The position numbers and the translations under genes were made by a program. A stretch of DNA of 32,418 bases from Betaproteobacteria bacterium. GTDB taxonomy: Bacteria > Pseudomonadota > Gammaproteobacteria > Burkholderiales > SHXO01. Where the stretch lies: assembly GCA_009693245.1 (NCBI GenBank), contig SHXO01000029.1, forward strand, positions 1-32,418, given 5' to 3'. Below, one piece after another: positions 16,082-24,109 of this stretch (position 1 is the first letter of the stretch; each line of letters starts with the position of its first letter). A model generated the notes under the pieces. That model searched no databases, was not told where the DNA came from, and saw only the letters and a list, made by a program, of their open reading frames with translations.

Positions 16082-17263
16082 GTGGAAACCGATGAAATGA
16101 CGCCTCGCCGCGGCCATCCGTTACGCAAGGTCCTTGCGTTTTGCGGGGGATTGGCCTCGATCGCGCTGTTGTTGTGGTTCGCGATCCACCCTCGCATGGA
16201 GAGCACCGCGGCGCTCAAGAAGGACACGGAGAACCTGAATGTTCCCACCGTGGCGGTGATCTCGCCGAAAAATGGGAGCCCCGGCCAGACCTTGGTACTG
16301 GCCGGCAACATGCAGGCGCTCACGGAGGCGCCCCTCTACGCGCGAACCAATGGCTACATCAAGCGGCGGTTGGTGGATATTGGCACGCGCGTGACCGCCG
16401 GCCAATTGCTGGCCGAGATCGACACGCCCGAGGTCGATGAACAATTACAGCAGGCACGGGCCGACCTCGCCACCGCCACGGCGAACTACGAGCTGGCGCG
16501 GAAGACCGCCGAGCGCTGGCAGGAATTGCTGAAATCCAACACCGTGTCCAAGCAGGGTGCCGATCAAACCCACGGCGATATGCAGGCCAAGAAGGCGGCA
16601 CTGGATTCGGCGCGCTTCAACGTGGCGAGATTGGAGAAGACCCAGTCATTCAAACGCATTTTTGCGCCCTTTGCCGGCGTGATCACCACGCGCAACGCGG
16701 AGGTGGGCGCGCTTGTGGATGCGGGCGCCGCGGGCAAGGATAAGGAGCTGTTCCACGTGGCGGCCACCGACAGGCTGCGCGTGAACATCAGCGTGCCTCA
16801 GGTTTATTCGCGCGAGATCACCCCTGGGATGGAAGCGGAGCTGGTGCTGGTGGAGTTTCCAGGGCGCCGCTTCAAGGGCATGCTGGTGCGCACCGCCCAA
16901 TCCATAGACGCGACCTCCCGCACATTGCAGGCGGAAGTGGAAGTGGATAACCCCACGGGCGAGTTGCTACCCGGGGCCTACGCGCAGGTGCATCTGAAAC
17001 TTCACGCCGGCAAGCCCGCTTTGATCCTGCCCGTGAATGCGCTGCTGTTCCGTCCCGAAGGCGTGCAGGTGGCCGTGGTGGCGGCGGACAACAAGGCAGT
17101 ACTCAAGAAGGTGGCGCTCGGTAAGGATTTCGGTACGCAGATCGAAGTCGTCTCGGGCCTCGACGCCAACGAACAAGTCATTCTCAATCCCTCCGATTCG
17201 CTCATCTCCGGAACCGTGGTGCGGCCAGTCAAGCAACAAGAGGAAAAAAAGCCTGGTGGCTAG
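16082..17263 (+). CDS. RND efflux periplasmic adaptor subunit (membrane fusion protein)
   Basis: This 393-residue HlyD/AcrA-type adaptor links the upstream RND pump to an outer-membrane channel. An N-terminal membrane anchor (about 15-35, VLAFCGGLASIALLLWFAI) carries no lipobox. Lipoyl-like halves (ARTNGYIKRRLVDIGTRV and FAPFAGVITTRNAEVG) flank a coiled-coil hairpin (about 118-185, rich in Ala, Gln, Glu), and beta-barrel and membrane-proximal parts follow. The start is GTG at 16082 or ATG at 16097, and neither is decided by a clear Shine-Dalgarno. The order pump-then-adaptor is the reverse of acrAB. Confidence 0.88.
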   Translation: METDEMTPRRGHPLRKVLAFCGGLASIALLLWFAIHPRMESTAALKKDTENLNVPTVAVISPKNGSPGQTLVLAGNMQALTEAPLYARTNGYIKRRLVDIGTRVTAGQLLAEIDTPEVDEQLQQARADLATATANYELARKTAERWQELLKSNTVSKQGADQTHGDMQAKKAALDSARFNVARLEKTQSFKRIFAPFAGVITTRNAEVGALVDAGAAGKDKELFHVAATDRLRVNISVPQVYSREITPGMEAELVLVEFPGRRFKGMLVRTAQSIDATSRTLQAEVEVDNPTGELLPGAYAQVHLKLHAGKPALILPVNALLFRPEGVQVAVVAADNKAVLKKVALGKDFGTQIEVVSGLDANEQVILNPSDSLISGTVVRPVKQQEEKKPGG

Positions 17264-17342
17264 CTGTTGATATTAGATACGCATCGCGCCACGGGCACTC
17301 ATCATGCGTGAGATCCGCGCCCTTTTCTATCAGGAGACTGGG

Positions 17343-17867
17343 ATGCGGACCGAATCGATTCGTGAATACATCGGCGAAGCCTGGAAACGCGAGACTAGCC
17401 ATGGCCAGTTCGCCGCCTTGGTCAGAAAGCAGTTGCTCGAAGCAGGGCAGGATCCGAAGGACGCGCAAGCCGAACAGGAAATCCTGCAAATGTGGCGGGC
17501 GCAATTGGAACGCTTGCCCAACTTGCTCGTGGATTTGCACCAAGCCGCGAAGAAGGCCGGAGTGTCGCAGGTCGCGAACCACGTGATCGAAGCCGCGGAG
17601 GCCTACCTACTCAAGGAACGCGATCTTCTTCCCGATTCCCACGGGATCATGGGGCTGATCGACGATATGTACGTGGCTCTGAGCCTGATCCTGAACGTGT
17701 CCGAAGGGCACCGCGCCAACACGGGCCTGCCCTTGCTCGGCGTGGATCTGCGCGAGTCCGTCGAGGTGGCCCGGGGATTGTTTCAGGGTGCGCGTCTCGC
17801 AAAATTGGACCAGCATATCCAAACCGTTATGGACGATGCCGGCGTGGCGTACTACGCGGTAGGTTGA
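17343..17867 (+). CDS. Uncharacterised protein with a DUF1232/YkvA-like segment
   Basis: This protein of 174 residues is predicted to be largely helical. The segment ERDLLPDSHGIMGLIDDMYV resembles the DxIPD...GxxDD pattern of YkvA/DUF1232 proteins, but the match is short and the assignment is tentative. ATG 17343 is chosen because AGGAG lies six bases upstream. An ATG at 17304 in the same frame would add 13 residues but has no Shine-Dalgarno. It lies 79 bases after the adaptor gene and ends six bases before the convergent beta-barrel gene. No function is assigned. Confidence 0.6.
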   Translation: MRTESIREYIGEAWKRETSHGQFAALVRKQLLEAGQDPKDAQAEQEILQMWRAQLERLPNLLVDLHQAAKKAGVSQVANHVIEAAEAYLLKERDLLPDSHGIMGLIDDMYVALSLILNVSEGHRANTGLPLLGVDLRESVEVARGLFQGARLAKLDQHIQTVMDDAGVAYYAVG

Positions 17868-17873
17868 GCAGTA

Positions 17874-19190
17874 TTAGAAGAACCAGCGAATCTCCGCGAA
17901 CAGCGCTTTGTTTTTCGCTAGGAGCTGGTAGGAGGTGTTGTCCGAACCGCTGGAATACTCGTAACCGCCTAACAGCTTGATGCTGTCGCTCCAGATGTAG
18001 CTTACTTTCGTGCGCAGGAAGTATCCGGCACGGTTGAGCAGCACGGAGCCGGCGAATTCGCCTTCGAGGGTTTCGTTCATCCACTTCTTGGCTATCCGGG
18101 CGCTCAAGCCGTGCTGGTTCTCGTCGTATTGGTTGTTGAGCACGGCGTTGTCGGCGGCCGCGTTGCGGACATCGGGATTGGCGATGGCATCCACCGGGTT
18201 GAAGTGAAAAACGTGGCGGTAGAAGTACTGCACGATGCCGCTTAGGTTGTTGGTGAAGTCATGCTCGAGCCCGAACACGCCGTAGAAGTGCGGGTTCTTG
18301 ATGGACGGATTCGCACCGTCCGAATCCTCGGTGCGCGTGTAGGCGGCTTCCACCGCGTACCGGTTCGCCCCGCGCGTGGTGGCCGCATCGGCGCCTAGCA
18401 CTTTGACGCGGTGATGCCGGAGATCGATGAACGTGTGCATGGCCGTCACTCGCGCCAGGGATATATCGGGCGTGAGATCGAAGCCGTCGTAGTAGGACGC
18501 GGACCAATCGATGTTGCCTCCGGAAACGTCGTACTTGATACCGAATTGGCGCGCGCTGCTTGGCTCGTCGTGGTTGAAGGTAACGTCAGGATTATTGGTG
18601 AAAGGATATTCATGGGATTGGAAGTCCGGCAACCACGCGGCGGTGACGCTCTGGCCTTGTCCCCAATTGAAGGAGTCCTTCGCGGCGAGCGACCCGAAGC
18701 GGTCTTCGTCGAATTCTGGTGACAGCAAAGTGAAGTCCCGCGGCGTGAGATTGTCCGATGGGTTCAAGCGGTCCGTGCGGCCCCAGGCCAATATCTGCTT
18801 GCCAACGCGGAAATCCCATTTGTCATGGCGAAAATCCAAATAGGCTTCGCGTACGCGATGGGTGCTGCGTTTATCGCCAAGGATGTCTTCCTTCCCAAGA
18901 TAGCCCTCGGCGAATACCCCCATCCCTTTTCCGAGCTTGCGGTCGAGCTTCGCCCAAAGCTGGCCCACGCCCAGGTGGCTCTCGTCATCCGAGCGGCGGT
19001 TCGATGACCAATAGGCGCCGCGCGCGGAGCCCGTGACGCCCCAATCGCGCAATGTTGCCTTGATGCCGGAGCTGGCGGCAGCCCCCTCCGGAGGCGCCAG
19101 AGGAGGTTCGTCATCCTGCGCATTGCAAGTTGTGCCACCGAGCAGGGCGAGCGCAAGAGTGAGTGCGTAAGCGGGCTGTCTTAGCCTCAC
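17874..19190 (-). CDS. Outer-membrane beta-barrel protein (DUF1302-like porin)
   Basis: This protein has 438 residues with a signal peptide (AYALTLALALLGGTTCNAQ). The rest is a succession of amphipathic strands ending in RWFF, a C-terminal phenylalanine typical of outer-membrane barrels recognised by the BAM machinery. The segment VREAYLDFRHDKWDFRVGKQ with AWGRTDRLNPSD resembles DUF1302 and related porin-like proteins. The start is GTG 19190, overlapping the stop of the RND/LolA gene by four bases (GTGA), so its translation is coupled. The neighbours suggest it receives or exports the substrate handled by the RND transporter and the LolA-like domain. Confidence 0.8.
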   Translation of the reverse strand: MRLRQPAYALTLALALLGGTTCNAQDDEPPLAPPEGAAASSGIKATLRDWGVTGSARGAYWSSNRRSDDESHLGVGQLWAKLDRKLGKGMGVFAEGYLGKEDILGDKRSTHRVREAYLDFRHDKWDFRVGKQILAWGRTDRLNPSDNLTPRDFTLLSPEFDEDRFGSLAAKDSFNWGQGQSVTAAWLPDFQSHEYPFTNNPDVTFNHDEPSSARQFGIKYDVSGGNIDWSASYYDGFDLTPDISLARVTAMHTFIDLRHHRVKVLGADAATTRGANRYAVEAAYTRTEDSDGANPSIKNPHFYGVFGLEHDFTNNLSGIVQYFYRHVFHFNPVDAIANPDVRNAAADNAVLNNQYDENQHGLSARIAKKWMNETLEGEFAGSVLLNRAGYFLRTKVSYIWSDSIKLLGGYEYSSGSDNTSYQLLAKNKALFAEIRWFF

Positions 19191-19999
19191 TCCTGCTCCA
19201 TGTAGCGCGTGGTGAAGTATTCGTCCTTGACCCCCGTATTCGCCTTGGACGTGTCGATACGAATCTCGGTCTTGTGCTCGGTCTGGACGTTGTGCGTTTC
19301 GAGCAGGAAAGCCTGGTAGCGCTGCTTGGCGGGATCGGTGAGCTTATAGTTGGAAAACTTCGTTTGCTTTAGCAACTCGCCTGCTTCGTCGTAGAGCTCT
19401 CCCTTGAGAATCACGAAAGCCGCCTTGTCGATCCAGCCGATGCGCTTGGAGTAGCCGGTGTTGGATTTGACGGTGGGACTGGCGGGAATGGATTCGATCA
19501 CATAGCAATCCTTGCCATCCACTTGCTCTTCCCTGAGGATCTTGTGACTCCATTCCTTGGGCTTGTGGCCGATCACGTCGCCGTAGGAGAAGTCCGTTCC
19601 CACGAAGCTGTCCTTCTTGTTGCTGGAAATCAGGCGGCGGACCTTCTTGGTGCTGGGCAGGTAGATCCAGATATCGTCGTCCTTTTCGGAGTGCTCGATC
19701 AAGAGCGAGACGGTGCCCTTGACGTCCGTGGGTTCGAGAAAACGCGTCATGCGCATGTTGTCGATGCCGTTGGCTTGAAGCTTCGAGGTGCCAAAGGTCT
19801 TGCGCACGCGCTGCTTGCCTTGCTTGTTGGTCAAGGTCATCGTGGTCTGCGAAATGGAGTCTTGGTACTTGTTGGAGAGAAAATTCTTCTCCATGATCTC
19901 CAGGGACGTTAGCGCGTACGCCGGTTGCGGCAGCGCCATGAATAATGCGGTCAAGCCCGCGATGGCGATGGCGGCGGGGGCCAGAGTGGGTTTTTTCAC
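19187..19999 (-). CDS. LolA-like protein, possible separate product from an internal GTG
   Basis: Inside the RND frame, a GTG at 19997-19999 starts a complete 270-residue secretory preprotein. It has a KK n-region, a hydrophobic core (LAPAAIAIAGLTALFMAL) and an AYA cleavage site, followed by the mature LolA-like domain. GGAG lies eight bases upstream. The same residues can therefore be made either as the C-terminus of the transporter (from codon 878) or as a free periplasmic protein. The family binds acyl chains and carries lipoproteins or lipids across the periplasm. Whether independent initiation happens cannot be told from sequence alone. Confidence 0.5.
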   Translation of the reverse strand: MKKPTLAPAAIAIAGLTALFMALPQPAYALTSLEIMEKNFLSNKYQDSISQTTMTLTNKQGKQRVRKTFGTSKLQANGIDNMRMTRFLEPTDVKGTVSLLIEHSEKDDDIWIYLPSTKKVRRLISSNKKDSFVGTDFSYGDVIGHKPKEWSHKILREEQVDGKDCYVIESIPASPTVKSNTGYSKRIGWIDKAAFVILKGELYDEAGELLKQTKFSNYKLTDPAKQRYQAFLLETHNVQTEHKTEIRIDTSKANTGVKDEYFTTRYMEQE

Positions 20000-22630
20000 G
20001 TGGGAAGCTCCGTTGAAAATGAATTTTGGTCTGAATTTGTGCACCAGCGCGGGCATGACGGTCAATGCAGAGGTCACGCTGACAAGCATGGCGGTGCCGA
20101 TCAAGATGGCGTTCCAGGTGTGCGGGTAGTAGCCACGCGAGAGCGCCTGCACGGCATAGCCGCCGGCCACCGCGGAGGCGACGAACAGGCAAGCCTTGCC
20201 AGCCGTGGTAAGCACCGTGTGGAAGGCCTGCGTTTCCTCCGTGCCCTTGCCTAATTCCTCGCGTAAGCGGAACAGCATGTAGATGGCGTAATCGGCGCCG
20301 ATGCCGATGGCCAAGGCGGAGGTGAGTGCCACCGGTACGTTGAGATGCAAGCCCATGAGGCCCAGCAATCCCATGTTCACCAGCACCGAGAGCAGAAGCG
20401 GCGTGATCACCAGCGCACCCGCCACGGCGGAACGGAACACAAGCGAAGCGATCAAGAACACGACGCCGGCGATCTGCACCACGTTGAGGATCTTGTCCTT
20501 CACGATGACTTCGGTGATGGCCGCGGACTGCGCCACGCTGCCGCCGAGGTTGACCTTGATGTTGGGCGGGAACTCTTTCTTGACGAACTCCTTGGCCTTT
20601 TCCCACATGGCCAGCATATGAACGGTGCTGTCGCTGTGAGAGAAGACCACCATGTTGGCGAGGCGGTATTCGTAATCGACGTAGGTGTCGAAATCGCCGG
20701 GCTCTCCGGACATGGAATAGAGCAGCATGAACTCGGCGATGGTCGCCTGGCTATCCGGGATCTTGAAGAAAGCCGGATCGTTGTTGTTCATGGATTGGTT
20801 CATGCGTTTGATGAATTCCGCGAGCGACATGACCTTGCCGATATGGGGTTGCTGGCTGATGAAAGTCTGCAGCTTGTCCATGGCTTTCAATACCGCGGGG
20901 TCCTTGATGTCGTCGGGCTTTTCCCCCTCGATCAACACGTACACGTTGTTGGTGCCGGCCATGCGGTCGTTCAGCATGCGGTCTTGCACCAACAGCGGCA
21001 GGTCGCGGTCGAAGTATTTCTTCAGCGAACTTTCCACGCCTAGCCGGCTCATGCCGATGAGGGAGAGCACGATCACCACGCCTGCGATGATGAACAACCG
21101 GCTGCGGTTAGGTCCCGTGATGGTGCGGGCGTAGAAACCCGTGAGGCGGCCCCACACGCGCTCTTCGCTTTCCATGCGCGCTTCCTTCTTGCCGGGAGGA
21201 GGCAGGATGGCCCGTAGCGCCGGGATGAAGGTCATCTCGACGATCAGCACGCTCAGAATACCGAGGCCGGAGAAGATACCGAAAACCTGAATGGATATGA
21301 TGTCGAAAATAGCCAGGGAGAAAAATCCGCAGGCGGCAACGATCCCCGCGGTCATCATGACGGGGCCGATTTTCGTGATCGATTCGACCACCGCCTCGCG
21401 GTTGGCGCGGATGTCGCGTTCGCTGGCATAAGCGCGCGGCTTCAACCAGAAGCGGATGAGGTGCCATCCACCCGAGTAAACGAAGTAGGAGGCGTAGGCC
21501 AATACCGCGGAGGAGACCACCAGCCCAGCGGTGAGCGCTCCGCCCTTGAGTCCGAGCAAGGATCCCAGCATACCGGTGATTCCAGCCTGCCATTGCTTGA
21601 AGTACAGCGTGGCGAAGATGGCGGCGAAGGAGAGCCACATCGCGATGCGTTCGGTCTTGCCCATGGCGCCCCAAAGCTCGTCAATGTCGATGTCGGGCTT
21701 GGGATTGATGCGCAAATACTCTTCGTAATAGCGTTTAAGCAACTGAACGGCATGGCCCGCGCCCACGGCCAGAATCAGAATCGGCGTGGACATGTTGAAA
21801 ATATCCAGTGGTACGTTGGCGAGTCCCATGAAGCCCTTGCTCCATTCCACCGCCACCAGCGGCGTCAAGAGCGGAAGAATGAGACCTTGCCAGGTACGGA
21901 AGGCCTCGAAATGGATGAGGCCGATGATGACCAGCGCGGCCAATAGCAGCATCGGCGTGCGGCCCGCGAATTTCTCGAACATGGACAGGAATGGTGGGTA
22001 ACCGCTCACCATGATGTCCACGCTATCGTCCCGCTCCGCGTCGACGATAGCGTTGATCTTGCTCGCCACGAAGGTGAACCCGCCCTTGACGTCCTTGCTA
22101 TCGGTGGGTTTCCTGTCGCGTACTTCGGCGAGGATGACCGTCGTCTTCCAGTCCGTGGAGACAACGGAGTTCATGTAAGCGGTGTTACGTTGCAACGCGT
22201 CCTTCAGGGCGGCCATCTGCTCGGGCGTGACGGGCACGTCCGCCATCATCTGCTTGACCTCCATGCCATCCACGGTTCCCCGGATGTCCTTGGCGCGGCG
22301 CGCGGAGAGCGACAAGATGTTGGTCTTGACGATACGCGGGGTTTCGCGCAGCTTGTTGGTGATGCGCTGAACTTTTTCCAGCACGAAGGGCTGGAACACG
22401 TCGCCTTGCTTCGGCGTGATGCCGATCACCGCGACGTAACGCGAGCCGAATACCTCTTCCACCTTCAAGGTGGTGGCGATGAAAGGATGCGAACGCGGCA
22501 CGATGTTGTTCGGATCGATGATCACGGTGAGGTTGCCGCCCTTCGAATTCATGAACCAGGTCATCGCCAGAATGACAACGATCACTATCCAGCGGAACTT
22601 TACGATGAAGTCAACGTAACTGCGTAGCAT
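19187..22630 (-). CDS. MMPL-type RND transporter fused in frame to a LolA-like lipoprotein-sorting domain
   Basis: This frame has 1147 residues. Residues 1 to about 870 are an RND/MMPL exporter of the hydrophobe type. There are two sets of transmembrane helices with periplasmic loops, GAGHAVQLLKRYYEEY in the first half and AIGIGADYAIYMLFRLREEL in the second. Residues from about 905 to the end form an outer-membrane lipoprotein-sorting (LolA-like) domain (LIEHSEKDDDIWIYLPSTKK, DFSYGDVIGHKP). Between them lies a signal-peptide-like stretch (VKKPTLAP... to PQPAYA). ATG 22630 is preferred to TTG 22636 because AAGGGAG precedes it. The two domains are, to my knowledge, usually separate genes. The substrate is probably a lipid or hydrophobic compound, by family. 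Confidence 0.87.
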   Translation of the reverse strand: MLRSYVDFIVKFRWIVIVVILAMTWFMNSKGGNLTVIIDPNNIVPRSHPFIATTLKVEEVFGSRYVAVIGITPKQGDVFQPFVLEKVQRITNKLRETPRIVKTNILSLSARRAKDIRGTVDGMEVKQMMADVPVTPEQMAALKDALQRNTAYMNSVVSTDWKTTVILAEVRDRKPTDSKDVKGGFTFVASKINAIVDAERDDSVDIMVSGYPPFLSMFEKFAGRTPMLLLAALVIIGLIHFEAFRTWQGLILPLLTPLVAVEWSKGFMGLANVPLDIFNMSTPILILAVGAGHAVQLLKRYYEEYLRINPKPDIDIDELWGAMGKTERIAMWLSFAAIFATLYFKQWQAGITGMLGSLLGLKGGALTAGLVVSSAVLAYASYFVYSGGWHLIRFWLKPRAYASERDIRANREAVVESITKIGPVMMTAGIVAACGFFSLAIFDIISIQVFGIFSGLGILSVLIVEMTFIPALRAILPPPGKKEARMESEERVWGRLTGFYARTITGPNRSRLFIIAGVVIVLSLIGMSRLGVESSLKKYFDRDLPLLVQDRMLNDRMAGTNNVYVLIEGEKPDDIKDPAVLKAMDKLQTFISQQPHIGKVMSLAEFIKRMNQSMNNNDPAFFKIPDSQATIAEFMLLYSMSGEPGDFDTYVDYEYRLANMVVFSHSDSTVHMLAMWEKAKEFVKKEFPPNIKVNLGGSVAQSAAITEVIVKDKILNVVQIAGVVFLIASLVFRSAVAGALVITPLLLSVLVNMGLLGLMGLHLNVPVALTSALAIGIGADYAIYMLFRLREELGKGTEETQAFHTVLTTAGKACLFVASAVAGGYAVQALSRGYYPHTWNAILIGTAMLVSVTSALTVMPALVHKFRPKFIFNGASHVKKPTLAPAAIAIAGLTALFMALPQPAYALTSLEIMEKNFLSNKYQDSISQTTMTLTNKQGKQRVRKTFGTSKLQANGIDNMRMTRFLEPTDVKGTVSLLIEHSEKDDDIWIYLPSTKKVRRLISSNKKDSFVGTDFSYGDVIGHKPKEWSHKILREEQVDGKDCYVIESIPASPTVKSNTGYSKRIGWIDKAAFVILKGELYDEAGELLKQTKFSNYKLTDPAKQRYQAFLLETHNVQTEHKTEIRIDTSKANTGVKDEYFTTRYMEQE
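20008..20011 (-). promoter_or_regulatory. Internal Shine-Dalgarno for the LolA-like start
   Basis: On the minus strand GGAG (20011 to 20008) is followed by CTTCCCAC and then GTG (19999-19997), a spacing of eight bases. It lies within the open RND/LolA frame, exactly where a signal-peptide coding stretch begins. Confidence 0.5.
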
Positions 22631-23304
22631 CTCCAATCTCCCTTGTAATCGCTATTCTTACTACCCGCGATAGCCATTGTGCGCAAAAAACAATCGACGA
22701 TCCGTTCGCACTGCTGTTGCTCGTTTGTTCTTGAAATCTTCATTCCATAAAGCAAGCGCGCTCTGTCGTAACCGGTCAGCATGCTCATCAACATCTCGGC
22801 CGCGAACCGCGCGTCCGTCTTGCGAAGTTCCTTGCTCGCCATGCGGCGTTCCAAGAACTGCGCGAGGGCGTCCTGCGCCGCCTGCGGCCCCGTCTTGTAA
22901 ATCAACCTTGCCAGGGACGGGAAGCGCGGCGCTTCCGCCACCAGGGCGCGGTAAACCCCAATTCCCTCGGGAGACAGCGTGCGGGCGCGGATGGCCTTGG
23001 CAAAGCGCAGGAGCGCTGTTCTGACGGAGACGTCGGGTTCGCCTAGCGACACCACGATGGTGCCGGCGATGTGCCGAATGACTTCCTCGAACAACTTTTC
23101 CTTGCTGCCGTAATGGTTGTAGACCGTCTGCTTGGCGACCTTGGCTTGCGCCGCGATATTGTCCATGCTCGCGTGAAATCCTTGCGCCATGAAAACCTTG
23201 ACCGCGGCCGCCAGCAAGCATGCGCGTTTGTCCGTGCCGTTATCCGCCGCCTTGGGTGCGCGGCTGGATACGGCCGGTGCTTCGGTCGTGGCAACTCGCG
23301 GCAC
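22600..23304 (-). CDS. TetR family transcriptional regulator
   Basis: This 234-residue regulator has the TetR DNA-binding domain at about 26-76 (MDNIAAQAKVAKQTVYNHYG, then SKEKLFEEV), after a 25-residue disordered lead. The C-terminal half is a helical ligand-binding domain (GVYRALVAEAPRFPSLARL, typical of the AcrR-like C-terminal family). The start is GTG with GGGGGGAAG upstream. Its 3' end overlaps the RND transporter start by about 31 bases, so it leads the operon. It probably represses its own operon through the palindrome at 23332-23350 and responds to a hydrophobic ligand. Confidence 0.88.
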   Translation of the reverse strand: MPRVATTEAPAVSSRAPKAADNGTDKRACLLAAAVKVFMAQGFHASMDNIAAQAKVAKQTVYNHYGSKEKLFEEVIRHIAGTIVVSLGEPDVSVRTALLRFAKAIRARTLSPEGIGVYRALVAEAPRFPSLARLIYKTGPQAAQDALAQFLERRMASKELRKTDARFAAEMLMSMLTGYDRARLLYGMKISRTNEQQQCERIVDCFLRTMAIAGSKNSDYKGDWRCYAVTLTSS

Positions 23305-23331
23305 CTCGTACTTCCCCCCAAAAAGGCGCTA

Positions 23332-23350
23332 AGACTAGACCGTCCAGTCT
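23332..23350. promoter_or_regulatory. Probable TetR operator
   Basis: The 19-base sequence AGACTAGACCGTCCAGTCT is symmetrical at 16 positions. It mismatches only at the centre and at one pair (positions 6 and 14). It lies 28 bases upstream of the TetR start, between the TetR gene and the end of the RraA gene, where the operon promoter should be. Confidence 0.6.
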
Positions 23351-23389
23351 AATTGGTCAATAGAGAATTCCGGCCCCCGGCCAAGACGA

Positions 23390-24049
23390 TCAGAACTTGC
23401 CGAACTTCAGATAAGCCTCTTGCGGATCCATTCCGCGAAGGATGGCCGTGCGCACCCGGTTTTCGGTCAAGAGGGTTTCCTCCGTCTTGGCCACCACGGC
23501 ATGCGCGATCTTGCCCGGAATGATGACGACGCCGTCGCGGTCGCCCAGCAAGTAATCTCCAGTGCATACAGTGACCCCGCCGATGGTGACCGGTTCGCCG
23601 AAACGGTCCGGCATCCAGCGGCCAACGATGTCCGCGGGCGTGTTCAAGTTGCAGAAGACGCGGAAGCCTTGTTTCAGAATGAGCTCCGTATCCCGGCAAC
23701 GCCCGTCGACTACATAGCCCCGCACGCCCTTGTACTTAAGCGTTTCGGCGGAAAGTTCGCCCATGAGGGCCACGGCGTAAGTATTGGGCTGGCATACCAG
23801 CACCTTTCCCGGTGGTGCCTTGGATAACACTCCGGTCCAAGCCACCAAGGTCTCGTGGGGATCGCGCGTTTGGTCCATGTAGCCGCTGAAGGTGTAGATC
23901 TCCCCAGCGAGTTTCCGCGTGGGATCCAAGGGCCGGATTTTCGGAGGCAGCACGCACCTGTCGTAACCCATGGCGCGCAGCACATCGTGCACCGCGGAAG
24001 CATGGCAGTTCTCGAGGCGGGCGGCGAGATCGTCAGCTTGGCTGGTCAT
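23390..24049 (-). CDS. RraA family protein (HMG aldolase-like)
   Basis: This 219-residue protein has the RraA/dimethylmenaquinone-methyltransferase-like fold. The hallmark spans 97-120, from GELSAETLKYKG to VVDGRCRD, with Arg119 and Asp120 at the positions used by 4-hydroxy-4-methyl-2-oxoglutarate aldolases for substrate and metal binding. GDYLLGDRDGVVIIP is also a family signature. True RNase E inhibitors (RraA) are shorter, about 160 residues. The extra N-terminal part and the retained RD pair favour a metal-dependent aldolase or oxaloacetate-decarboxylase-like activity. ATG 24049 has AAGGAG upstream. It is the last gene of the run reading down from 30399. Confidence 0.82.
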   Translation of the reverse strand: MTSQADDLAARLENCHASAVHDVLRAMGYDRCVLPPKIRPLDPTRKLAGEIYTFSGYMDQTRDPHETLVAWTGVLSKAPPGKVLVCQPNTYAVALMGELSAETLKYKGVRGYVVDGRCRDTELILKQGFRVFCNLNTPADIVGRWMPDRFGEPVTIGGVTVCTGDYLLGDRDGVVIIPGKIAHAVVAKTEETLLTENRVRTAILRGMDPQEAYLKFGKF

Positions 24050-24109
24050 GGATGTGCTCCTTGAGGCGGGGGAAGTATTGTATGGGCGTGAGGCGAGAGG
24101 CGGAAGCGC

